Shown: positions 1 to 5,860 of the stretch, piece after piece
Position numbering within the stretch: position 1 is the stretch's first letter
How the letters are laid out: every line of letters starts with the position of its first letter
Assembly: GCA_002371695.1 (NCBI GenBank)
Contig: DFGG01000140.1
Span: 301 to 9,366, forward strand
Length of the DNA stretch: 9,066 nucleotides
Source of the DNA: a bacterium UBA3756
GTDB lineage: Bacteria; Bacteroidota; Bacteroidia; Bacteroidales; Bacteroidaceae
Reading direction: 5' to 3'
Made by a program: the position numbers and the translations under genes
The notes under the pieces: generated by a model
The model's database searches: none
The model's input: the letters and a program-made list of their open reading frames with translations, nothing else
Told to the model about the DNA's origin: nothing

Positions 1-857
1 GTCTTGGTAGTAGAGGTCTTCGCGGTAGAAGTCTTGGTGGTGGCAGCCTTCGGTTTGTAGTACTTCAGTGCCTCAGGCATCCATCCCTGGATGTTCTTGA
101 TGCGGGTGGCATCAGAGGGGTGGTCGCTGAGGAACTCCGATGTCTGGTTCTTGCTCTGAGCAGCCATGCGCTGCCAGAAGGTGACAGCCACCTGAGGATC
201 ATAGCCAGCCATAGCGGCAAAGATAAGTCCCATGTGATCGGCCTCGTTCTCATGGTCGCGAGAATACTTCAGATTCTTGAAGTTGAACCCCTGGGCAGCG
301 ATGGCCTGGACAATCGACTGCGTGTTCTGGCCCATACCCAGCGCACCAGCTACCACGGAACCGATCTGAAGTCCATACTGCTGTCTCATCTGGGTGCTCA
401 TCTGCTCGGCAGAGTGACGGGCCACGGCATGTGCTATCTCATGCCCCAGCACGATGGCCAGCGAAGCCTCATCCTGAGTGACGGGCAGGATACCCTCGTA
501 GACCACAATCAGTCCACCAGGCATACACCAGGCATTCACCTGCTTGTCCTGCACCAGGTTGAAGGTCCACTTATAGTTCTGCACATCATTCTGCAAGCCG
601 TTGGCATTCAGATAGTTGACCACTGCGTTGGCCAAGTTCTGCCCTACTCGCTTCACCATCGCCGTCTTGTTGGCATCAGTGGAGAGCTTTGCCGTCTTCA
701 TAAACTCCTGATACTGCTGGGTGGAGAGTCCGAGCACCTCACCATCATTGACCATCAGCTTCTGCTGGCGCCCAGTGATGGGCACCGTGTTGGTAGTGCC
801 GCAACTAACGAGCACGGCAGCCACCATCGTCATAAGAAAAACTCTAATAAACTTCAT
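1..857 (-). CDS. M48-family zinc metalloprotease lipoprotein, C-terminus cut by window edge
   Basis: Reading leftwards from ATG at 857-855 gives 285 codons with no stop, so the C-terminus lies outside the window. Residues 1-19 form a lipoprotein signal with lipobox VLVSC (Cys19), so the protein is probably anchored in the cell envelope facing the periplasm. The zinc site is visible: HEIAH at 139-143 gives two His ligands and the catalytic Glu, and ENEAD near 203-207 supplies the third ligand (Glu205). SDHPSDATR near 244-252 is also typical of M48 (HtpX/Oma1/BepA-like) proteases. Members of this family act in envelope or membrane-protein quality control; the substrate here cannot be told. After about residue 268 the tail turns into a low-complexity K-T-S-T repeat of 5-residue period, encoded by near-perfect 15-bp repeats that run off the edge. 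A good promoter lies 31 bp upstream, so it is probably transcribed alone or as a first gene. Confidence 0.93.
   Translation of the reverse strand, partial: MKFIRVFLMTMVAAVLVSCGTTNTVPITGRQQKLMVNDGEVLGLSTQQYQEFMKTAKLSTDANKTAMVKRVGQNLANAVVNYLNANGLQNDVQNYKWTFNLVQDKQVNAWCMPGGLIVVYEGILPVTQDEASLAIVLGHEIAHAVARHSAEQMSTQMRQQYGLQIGSVVAGALGMGQNTQSIVQAIAAQGFNFKNLKYSRDHENEADHMGLIFAAMAGYDPQVAVTFWQRMAAQSKNQTSEFLSDHPSDATRIKNIQGWMPEALKYYKPKAATTKTSTAKTSTTK
3..52 (-). repeat. 15-bp imperfect tandem repeat encoding a KTSTx tail
   Basis: Near the left edge the M48 gene reads Lys-Thr-Ser-Thr-Ala, Lys-Thr-Ser-Thr-Thr, Lys..., from units of the form AAGACnTCTACnnCn with a 15-bp period. It is preceded by a related Ala-Ala-Thr-Thr stretch. 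About two and a half units are visible and the repeat continues beyond the window, so its full length is unknown. Confidence 0.6.
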
Positions 858-887
858 ATACTTTTGGATTTGTTACGTTTCTGCCTG

Positions 888-919
888 CAAAGTAAATAAA
901 AATAATCGAGACTGGCAAG
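888..919 (-). promoter_or_regulatory. Bacteroidota-type promoter for the M48 lipoprotein gene
   Basis: On the minus strand CTTG (919-916), a 20-nt spacer and TTACTTTG (895-888) match the phylum's -33/-7 pattern (TTTG, then TAnnTTTG), with one mismatch in the -7 box. The start codon lies about 30 bp downstream. The promoter sits right behind the terminator of the neighbouring small gene, which supports separate transcription of the two. Confidence 0.6.
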
Positions 920-928
920 AAAAAGCAT

Positions 929-959
929 AAAAAAAGGAGCATTCCTCCCGGAATGCCCC
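929..959 (-). terminator. Rho-independent terminator of the small exported-protein gene
   Basis: On the minus strand there is a 10-bp stem (arms 959-950 and 945-936) with one G-U pair and a 4-nt loop, followed directly by seven T (935-929). It begins 27 bp after the stop codon of the gene at 987-1349. Stem, tight loop and T-run together make this a textbook intrinsic terminator. Confidence 0.9.
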
Positions 960-986
960 CTCAACATGAAACAAAAACTACTTTCC

Positions 987-1349
987 TTACTTGTTCAGAC
1001 CACGGTTGTTGATGGTGGTGTTCAGAAGCATCAGGTATGTGCGCTGCTGCTTTTCGTTGAGCACATAGTTCATCCAAGCCACATTCTTCTCGATAGCCTT
1101 CTTGACCATCTCGCGACGCTGGTCGTTGCTGTACTGTGCAGCAAACATCATCTCAGATGCGAATGTGTGGTTGATGTCGGCAACGGCCTCTCTCTGATCA
1201 GCGGTCAGCGACAGAGCCAGTGAAAGTTTATCCATATTCACGCTCATGTCATAAGCGGCTACGTTGTTCACACTGTTTGCATTCTCACCTTCTGCATATG
1301 CCATTGTCATACTCAGCATAGCAACCATTGTCAAAATCATCTTTTTCAT
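987..1349 (-). CDS. Small exported protein of unknown function (120 aa)
   Basis: I do not recognise a named family. Residues 1-19 are a clear Sec signal peptide (Lys-Lys, then a Met/Leu/Val-rich core, with AYA before the likely cut at Glu20), so the mature protein of about 100 residues is exported. It looks all-helical: a helix begins in SLTADQREAVADI (about 47-59), a second covers 74-92, and a third runs through LNEKQQRTYLMLLN (97-110), ending TINNRGLNK. The layout of 'LTxDQ' and then 'LNEKQQRTYLMLL' recalls periplasmic Spy/CpxP-like (LTxxQ) helical proteins, but that is only a resemblance. It has its own promoter, a leader of about 85 nt and a strong terminator, so it is a single-gene transcript. 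That compact arrangement and clean signal peptide make it convincing as a gene despite its size. Confidence 0.88.
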   Translation of the reverse strand: MKKMILTMVAMLSMTMAYAEGENANSVNNVAAYDMSVNMDKLSLALSLTADQREAVADINHTFASEMMFAAQYSNDQRREMVKKAIEKNVAWMNYVLNEKQQRTYLMLLNTTINNRGLNK

Positions 1350-1376
1350 CTTTTTACCCTTTCTTTTCTTTACTCA

Positions 1377-1397
1377 GAGCGATGTGTTAAGTCGCTC
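1377..1397 (-). other. Hairpin in the leader of the small exported-protein gene
   Basis: A 6-bp perfect stem (1397-1392 with 1382-1377, GAGCGA/TCGCTC) with a 9-nt loop lies in the untranslated leader, about 28 bp before the start codon. No T-run follows on the minus strand, so it is not a terminator. It could influence mRNA stability, or be chance. Confidence 0.35.
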
Positions 1398-1440
1398 CTA
1401 CTTTAATTAATGTTATCCTTACTTATGTCTTTTGACGGTG

Positions 1441-1472
1441 CAAAGGTACGGCGATTTTTGGTATCTCGCAAG
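1441..1472 (-). promoter_or_regulatory. Bacteroidota-type promoter for the small exported-protein gene
   Basis: On the minus strand CTTG (1472-1469), a 20-nt spacer and TACCTTTG (1448-1441), a perfect TAnnTTTG -7 box. Transcription would start near 1434, giving a leader of roughly 85 nt before the ATG at 1349. Confidence 0.75.
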
Positions 1473-1543
1473 CATTTTTGGCAATTGTGTGCGAAAACAG
1501 CCCGATTTTTGACCCAAATCAAAGATATCTCAAAAAATAATAG

Positions 1544-1551
1544 TAACTTTG
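1544..1551 (+). promoter_or_regulatory. Probable -7 box of the slyD-aroC transcript
   Basis: TAACTTTG is a perfect TAnnTTTG -7 element 25 bp before the slyD ATG, giving a short AT-rich leader of about 20 nt. No clear TTTG-type -33 element lies at the right distance (around 1519-1524), so the promoter is called from the -7 box and position alone. Confidence 0.6.
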
Positions 1552-1576
1552 CACCCACATACATTATTATAAATAT

Positions 1577-2173
1577 ATGGAGAAAAAAAACAGGTTTATT
1601 TCGGCCACCTATCAGTTGTATTCTGTGGCCGAAGGCAATAAGGAATTAGTGGAGCAGACTTCTGAAGCCAATCCATTTCAGTTCATCACAGGCTTCGGCA
1701 TTGCCCTCGATGCCTTTGAGCAGCATGTAGCAGCCATGGAACAGGGCCAGGAGTTCGACTTCATCGTGCAGCCAGAGGACGCTTTCGGTATCTATGATCC
1801 GGCAGGAGTGATAAAAATGGAGCGTGACGCCTTCAACATCGACGGCAAGTTCGACAAAGAGCATATCTATCCGAAAGCCGTCATCACCCTCGTCAACAGT
1901 GAGCAGCAATACCAAATGGCCACCGTTGTCAAGGTAGAAGACGACGGGGTGACACTCGATACGAACCACCCCTACGCAGGACAGACACTGAATTTCACGG
2001 GCAAAGTGGTTGAAAACCGTGAAGCCACTGAGGCCGAAGTCGAAGGACTTATCCGTCAGCTGACAGGAGGCTGCGGCGGTTGTGGCGGAGGCTGCAAGAA
2101 AGGAGGCTGCAAAGAAGGCGACTGCGACTGTAAAGGCGGCAACTGCGAAGGCGATGGCTGCTGCTGTAACTGA
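1577..2173 (+). CDS. slyD: SlyD-like FKBP-type peptidyl-prolyl cis-trans isomerase with Cys-rich metal-binding tail
   Basis: The 198-residue product follows the SlyD plan. An FKBP half contains [20 protein letters not shown] (32-51) and the PEDAFG segment (66-71). An inserted 'flap' chaperone domain lies at about 72-125. Then comes the closing FKBP strand with [11 protein letters not shown] (130-140). SlyD proteins speed proline isomerisation, act as chaperones in the cytoplasm, and in some bacteria deliver nickel to hydrogenase or urease. The tail (164-198) is mostly Gly, Lys and acidic residues with ten Cys (166, 169, 173, 178, 183, 185, 190, 195, 196, 197). In contrast to the His-rich tail of E. 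coli SlyD it has no His, suggesting preference for thiol-seeking ions such as zinc, copper or nickel (inference). It starts 17 bp ahead of aroC on the same strand, so the two are probably co-transcribed, although no functional link is known. Confidence 0.93.
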   Translation: MEKKNRFISATYQLYSVAEGNKELVEQTSEANPFQFITGFGIALDAFEQHVAAMEQGQEFDFIVQPEDAFGIYDPAGVIKMERDAFNIDGKFDKEHIYPKAVITLVNSEQQYQMATVVKVEDDGVTLDTNHPYAGQTLNFTGKVVENREATEAEVEGLIRQLTGGCGGCGGGCKKGGCKEGDCDCKGGNCEGDGCCCN

Positions 2174-2190
2174 CAAAATCAAGCAATAAA

Positions 2191-3267
2191 ATGAGCAACA
2201 CATTTGGAAACCTATTCAGACTGACTACCTTTGGCGAGAGTCATGGGGAGGCCATCGGCGGCGTGGTAGACGGCATGCCAGCAGGCATCGATATCGACCT
2301 GGCTTTTATCCAGGCAGAACTGGACCGTCGTCGTCCTGGCCAGAGTAAGATTACGACATCACGCAACGAACCAGACAGGGTGGAAATCCTGAGCGGTGTA
2401 TTCGAGGGAAAGTCGACAGGCTGTCCCATCGGCTTTATCGTCCGCAACACCAACCAGCACTCTCAGGACTATGAGAACATGCGGTGCACGTTCAGACCAT
2501 CGCATGCCGACTACACCTACCAGCAGAAATACGGCATCCGTGACCATCGGGGTGGTGGCCGTTCCTCAGCACGCATCACCATCAGTCGCTGTGTGGGAGG
2601 AGCCCTGGCAAAACTGGTACTCAATCAACTGGGCATCAGCATCCAGGCCTATACCTCGCAGGTGGGCAATATCGCACTTGACAATGACTATCAGAAATAC
2701 GACCTGACGCTGACGGAGAGTAATGCCGTGCGCTGTCCTGACCCTGAGAAAGCTGCACAGATGGAAGAGCTGATCACCCAAGTAAAGGCCGATGGCGACA
2801 CTATCGGCGGCATTATCACCTGCGTCATCAAAGGTTGTCCCGTAGGACTGGGAGAGCCCGAGTTCGGAAAGCTGCATGCCTCGCTGGGTGCTGCCATGCT
2901 CAGCATCAATGCCGTCAAGGGATTCGAATATGGTGAGGGATTTGCAGGAGTGACAGCACGCGGCTCAGAACAGAATGACCGTTTCTGCACTGTGGGAGGC
3001 CGTATCTCGACCTCGACCAACCACAGTGGCGGTATTCAGGGAGGCATCAGCAACGGACAGGACATCTACTTCCGAGTAGCCTTCAAGCCCGTAGCCACAC
3101 TCCTGATGGAGCAAGAGACCGTAGACAAGGAGGGAAACCCCACGAAAATGACAGCCAGAGGCCGTCACGACCCCTGTGTGCTGCCCAGAGCAGTACCCGT
3201 GGTAGAAGCAATGGCAGCCATGACCATTTTAGACCACTTTCTGCTCAATAAGGCTGAAAATGACTGA
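2191..3267 (+). CDS. aroC: Chorismate synthase
   Basis: Chorismate synthase carries out the last step of the shikimate pathway: it converts 5-enolpyruvylshikimate 3-phosphate to chorismate in the cytoplasm, using reduced FMN as a non-consumed cofactor. The 358-residue product is the usual length and full. Family motifs are all present: FGESHG near the N-terminus (14-19), RRRPGQ (46-51), the RPSHADYTY stretch (102-110), [14 protein letters not shown] (115-128), and [18 protein letters not shown] near the C-terminus. The His residues of GESHG and SHADY match conserved catalytic positions. The ATG at 2191 is chosen because the usual short N-terminal sequence before GESHG follows it. It lies 17 bp after slyD, probably as the second gene of that transcript. 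No intrinsic terminator follows immediately; the first candidate is the hairpin at 3403-3437. Confidence 0.98.
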   Translation: MSNTFGNLFRLTTFGESHGEAIGGVVDGMPAGIDIDLAFIQAELDRRRPGQSKITTSRNEPDRVEILSGVFEGKSTGCPIGFIVRNTNQHSQDYENMRCTFRPSHADYTYQQKYGIRDHRGGGRSSARITISRCVGGALAKLVLNQLGISIQAYTSQVGNIALDNDYQKYDLTLTESNAVRCPDPEKAAQMEELITQVKADGDTIGGIITCVIKGCPVGLGEPEFGKLHASLGAAMLSINAVKGFEYGEGFAGVTARGSEQNDRFCTVGGRISTSTNHSGGIQGGISNGQDIYFRVAFKPVATLLMEQETVDKEGNPTKMTARGRHDPCVLPRAVPVVEAMAAMTILDHFLLNKAEND

Positions 3268-3303
3268 ATTCGCATTAATATTGAAAAAAAATTCGTTAAA
3301 ATA

Positions 3304-3335
3304 CTTGCGAATATCAAATATTTGCAGTAACTTTG
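3304..3335 (+). promoter_or_regulatory. Orphan Bacteroidota-type promoter in the aroC-nuclease gap
   Basis: CTTG (3304-3307), a 20-nt spacer and TAACTTTG (3328-3335) give the same layout as the promoters at 888-919 and 1441-1472, with a perfect TAnnTTTG -7 box. It points rightwards into 150 bp with no convincing reading frame, and then into the end of a gene on the opposite strand. It probably drives a short non-coding transcript. Confidence 0.65.
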
Positions 3336-3341
3336 CACTGC

Positions 3342-3437
3342 ATTCGAGGGTTTGTGAAAATCCCGAAATGTTTAGTTAAGTCTAGTTTAGTTTTTGTGTT
3401 GGTTGAGGGCTGGCGATTGCCAGCCCTCAAATTTTTT
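3342..3437 (+). ncRNA. Candidate small RNA (about 95 nt) between aroC and the nuclease gene
   Basis: This is inferred from a canonical promoter ending at 3335 and a strong hairpin with T-run ending at 3437, with no credible open frame between. The ATG at 3368 is followed by TAA after two codons, and a frame beginning at a TTG in the -7 box is not believable. The first half is rich in A and T with a GAGGG...CCCGA pair that could form a weak 5' hairpin. I do not recognise an RNA family. The alternative is that the stretch is only the 3' end of the aroC mRNA plus a chance promoter. Confidence 0.4.
3403..3437 (+). terminator. Perfect 12-bp hairpin with T-run (plus-strand terminator)
   Basis: Arms 3403-3414 and 3419-3430 are exactly complementary (TTGAGGGCTGGC / GCCAGCCCTCAA) with a GATT loop, followed by A and six T. 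On the plus strand this should stop transcription from the promoter at 3304-3335 and also readthrough from aroC. No T-run follows on the minus strand, so it is not a good terminator for the nuclease gene coming the other way. Confidence 0.75.
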
Positions 3438-3494
3438 AAGGTCACCCCTTCAAAGAAGGGGTTGGCGATTGCCAGCCCTCAAATTTTTAAGGTC
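3407..3494. repeat. Duplicated palindromic repeat with intervening hairpin
   Basis: A 36-37-bp sequence occurs twice, at 3407-3443 and 3459-3494, starting 52 bp apart. The copies differ by one C/T change in the left arm and one missing T. Each contains the GGC-GATT-GCC palindrome and the run 'CCCTCAAATTTTT(T)AAGGTC'. Between them lies a further 7-bp hairpin (3445-3451 with 3455-3461). The right copy overlaps the last codons and TAA stop of the nuclease gene. Two copies of a palindrome in one gap suggest a dispersed REP-like genomic repeat (inference). Confidence 0.7.
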
Positions 3495-4416
3495 GAAACC
3501 TCACCACCAAGGGCAAGTGATCACTAAAGCCAGGCTGATAGCGCATGCCGTTGTAAGTGCGCCGAGGTCTGAAGCCACCATAAAGTTTCTCCTCCTCGAG
3601 CAAAAATACAGGAGCATGGATGAAGGCCGTATCCACCTTATTATATATATAGGGACTACCCAGCACATGATCGATGCTCTCCCACCCTCCTTGGTACCGA
3701 TAAGTGCCCCTCACACCATGAGCCCCTCCGGCATCCTTCGTCACATTGAGAATATCATGCTGATAGATACGTTGCAGGGCAGGGCCATCGGCACCGTCGT
3801 TGAAGTCGCCTGCTATCACGATATGTGCCTCAGGAGAGACGTCACGGAGGGAGTCCAGTGACTGACAGAGCCGATCGGCAACAGCCAGACGGAAGGGCCG
3901 GCTATAACGCTCGCCACCAAAACGACTGGGAGCATGAACAATGAAGATGTGAAGGGTATCGAGACCTTCCGTTAGTCCGCTAACATAGAGGATGTTACGT
4001 GTAGGCCGCATACCTTCCACTGGCTGCACCTCAATCTGACAGCTATTGATGGGTGCAAACGAGAAAGGGCTGTAGAGCAAAGCCACATCGATGCCACGAA
4101 GATCGGGAGAGGAGGTCATCAGGTATTCATAGCCCGCATTTCGAAGCAGTGAACGCTTCGTGAGGTCACGCATCACAGAGTCGTTTTCCACCTCGCAGAG
4201 AGCTATCAGGTCAGGAATCCCCTCATCGCTGCACGAGAGCAGTTCCTGGGCAATATTGTTCAACTTTCGCCAATAGCGCTTCTGTGTCCAGTGGCGCGTA
4301 GCCTCAGGCAGGTACTCTTCATCCTGCTTCCCTGCATCGTCGAAATAGTCGAAGAGGTTCTCGCAGTTGAGTTCCACAAATGTCAGCAGGCCAGACAACA
4401 ACAAGCTCAGAATCAT
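3487..4416 (-). CDS. Endonuclease/exonuclease/phosphatase-fold protein, probably exported
   Basis: The 309-residue product has the ordered motifs of the EEP (DNase I-like) superfamily: VELNCENLFD (14-23, Asn of the metal site), LCEVEN (73-78, metal-binding Glu75), RGIDVALLY (107-115), HAPSR (161-165, catalytic His), GDFND (203-207) and GFSDHLPLVV (296-305, Asp-His pair). Members cut nucleic acids or phosphoester lipids; the substrate cannot be chosen here. The first 12 residues (MILSLLLSGLLT) are hydrophobic and may be a short signal or anchor, although without a positive start. The ATG at 4416 overlaps the nhaC stop as ATGA, pointing to translational coupling. The last two codons and stop lie inside a duplicated repeat (3459-3494), so the extreme C-terminus may have been reset by repeat insertion. 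No intrinsic terminator is visible on this strand. Confidence 0.92.
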   Translation of the reverse strand: MILSLLLSGLLTFVELNCENLFDYFDDAGKQDEEYLPEATRHWTQKRYWRKLNNIAQELLSCSDEGIPDLIALCEVENDSVMRDLTKRSLLRNAGYEYLMTSSPDLRGIDVALLYSPFSFAPINSCQIEVQPVEGMRPTRNILYVSGLTEGLDTLHIFIVHAPSRFGGERYSRPFRLAVADRLCQSLDSLRDVSPEAHIVIAGDFNDGADGPALQRIYQHDILNVTKDAGGAHGVRGTYRYQGGWESIDHVLGSPYIYNKVDTAFIHAPVFLLEEEKLYGGFRPRRTYNGMRYQPGFSDHLPLVVRFRP

Positions 4417-5813
4417 TTACGCTTGATTTTCCATCCTATCGCAGCAACAACAATACTCGTTACTGGCTGAAGGAAATTGAAGAAGCAATAAGGAAGATAG
4501 GTCAGCGTGGCAACACCAAGCACAGTGCTCTGCGTCAGACCGCAGGTATTCCAAGGCACCAGCACCGAGGTGACCGTAGCCCCATCCTCACAACTACGAC
4601 TGAGCAATCGGGGTTCGTAGCCCCGTTTCTGATACGTATCCTTGAACATCGAACAGCTGAGCATGATGGACAGATACTGATCAGCCATGGCGATATTGCA
4701 GAAGAGTGCCGTACCCACGGTAGAAGCAACCAGCGAGGCAGTACCACGAGCGAAGCGAAGCACCACCCGCATCAGATCCTGCAACTGTCCTGTAGCAGTC
4801 AGGGCACCCCCAAAAGTCTGGGCACAAATGATGAGCCAGATGGTAGGCATCATGCCGGCCATGCCACTGGTATGCACCAACTCGTTGAGCATCGGGATGC
4901 CTGTCTCTATGTCCGTGGAGCCATAGCACACCTGCATCATCCCCTTATAATGGGCCAGCAGACCTGTTCCGTCATCTCCGGAAATAGTGCGTATAAGTCC
5001 GGATTGTACAACAAGAGCCGTCACGACAGCCAGCATAATAGCCAGGAAGAGTACCACCATCGAAGGCCACTTGCGAGCTATCATCACACCCGTCAGCACT
5101 GGCACTAACAGGAGCCAGGGCGATATGACGAACGTTTGCTGCAGGCCCTCCATAAACTCACCGACATTGCCATGACCCTCAGGCGATATGGCCAGTCCGG
5201 CTATGAGAAAGACAGTAAGAGAAATGAGAAACGTCGGTACAGTGGTGTACGTCATATAACGGATGTGGGTAAACAGCGGGGTACCAGCCACACTTGAAGC
5301 CAGCACGGTGGTGTCGGAGAGCGGGGAGAGTTTGTCGCCGAAATAAGCACCTGTGATAATGGAGCCTGCAATCCATCCGTCGTCAAACCCATGAGCCTTG
5401 CCGATGCCCATCAGTGCCACACCGATGGTGGCGACTGTGGTCCAGGAAGAGCCTATCATCAGGCTCACCAGTGCACAGAGCAATGAACTGCTGACGAGAA
5501 ACACCTCGGGACGGATGATCTGCATGCCATAGTAAATCATCGTGGGCACTATGCCTGACACCATCCAGGTGCCACCAATAGCACCAATGAGCAGCAGGAT
5601 GATAATGGCAGGCGTACAGCTGGCAATCTTATCCGTCATCTCCCGTTCCAGATTCTCCCATTCCAGCCGTTTGGAGAAATGGCCTATCAGTACGCTGACA
5701 GCTGATGCGACCAAGAGCGAAACCTGGGAAGCACCGTCAAGAGTGGCATTGCCAAACACAGCAACACAACACGTAATCAGGATAATGAGTACCAGAAACG
5801 GGATGAACGACAT
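4413..5813 (-). CDS. nhaC: NhaC-family Na+/H+ antiporter
   Basis: This 466-residue inner-membrane protein belongs to the NhaC family of Na+/H+ antiporters, which export sodium in exchange for protons and help with pH and salt balance. About 11-12 hydrophobic segments are visible, starting at residue 2. Family marks include GSSWTTVATIG (121-131) and GAYFGDKLSPLSDTT (155-169). The latter holds the Asp residues expected in the ion path. Length is normal and no internal break is seen. Its stop overlaps the start of the nuclease gene by 4 bp. Only 7 bp separate its ATG from the T-run of the peptide transporter's terminator, leaving no room for a usual leader. No nearby later Met gives a better start, since shortening would remove the first membrane helix. 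Expression by terminator readthrough, or from a promoter inside the transporter gene, is inferred. Confidence 0.93.
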   Translation of the reverse strand: MSFIPFLVLIILITCCVAVFGNATLDGASQVSLLVASAVSVLIGHFSKRLEWENLEREMTDKIASCTPAIIILLLIGAIGGTWMVSGIVPTMIYYGMQIIRPEVFLVSSSLLCALVSLMIGSSWTTVATIGVALMGIGKAHGFDDGWIAGSIITGAYFGDKLSPLSDTTVLASSVAGTPLFTHIRYMTYTTVPTFLISLTVFLIAGLAISPEGHGNVGEFMEGLQQTFVISPWLLLVPVLTGVMIARKWPSMVVLFLAIMLAVVTALVVQSGLIRTISGDDGTGLLAHYKGMMQVCYGSTDIETGIPMLNELVHTSGMAGMMPTIWLIICAQTFGGALTATGQLQDLMRVVLRFARGTASLVASTVGTALFCNIAMADQYLSIMLSCSMFKDTYQKRGYEPRLLSRSCEDGATVTSVLVPWNTCGLTQSTVLGVATLTYLPYCFFNFLQPVTSIVVAAIGWKIKRK

Positions 5814-5820
5814 AGCTACT

Positions 5821-5854
5821 AAAAAAATGGCAGCGGACTACACAGCCCGCTGCC
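5821..5854 (-). terminator. Rho-independent terminator after the POT transporter gene
   Basis: On the minus strand an 8-bp GC-rich stem (5854-5847 with 5836-5829, GGCAGCGG/CCGCTGCC) with a 10-nt loop is followed by one A and seven T (5827-5821). It begins 7 bp after the transporter's TGA and ends 7 bp before the nhaC ATG, so it may act as a partial terminator between two genes of one operon. Confidence 0.8.
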
Positions 5855-5860
5855 AAGAAA

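Noticed and set aside
120..899. Long plus-strand open frame (259 aa) opposite the M48 gene
   Set aside because: It is the antisense shadow of a gene with a full zinc motif, lipobox and promoter, and its translation has no recognisable domain.
1646..2203. Minus-strand open frame of 185 aa over slyD
   Set aside because: It mirrors the slyD codons; its Ala/Val-rich start is the antisense of the Gly/Cys tail. slyD motifs are unambiguous.
3407..3494. Possible CRISPR-like repeat
   Set aside because: Only two copies, with a hairpin-forming 'spacer' of about 15 bp and no cas genes nearby.
3333..3527. Short plus-strand frame of 64 aa in the aroC-nuclease gap
   Set aside because: Its TTG start is inside the -7 box of the promoter, and its 'repeat' is only the translation of the DNA hairpin repeat.
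4380..5108. Plus-strand frame of 242 aa opposite nhaC
   Set aside because: Antisense of a clear membrane transporter; no hydrophobic pattern or motif, and the His/Ser-rich composition is that of a shadow frame.
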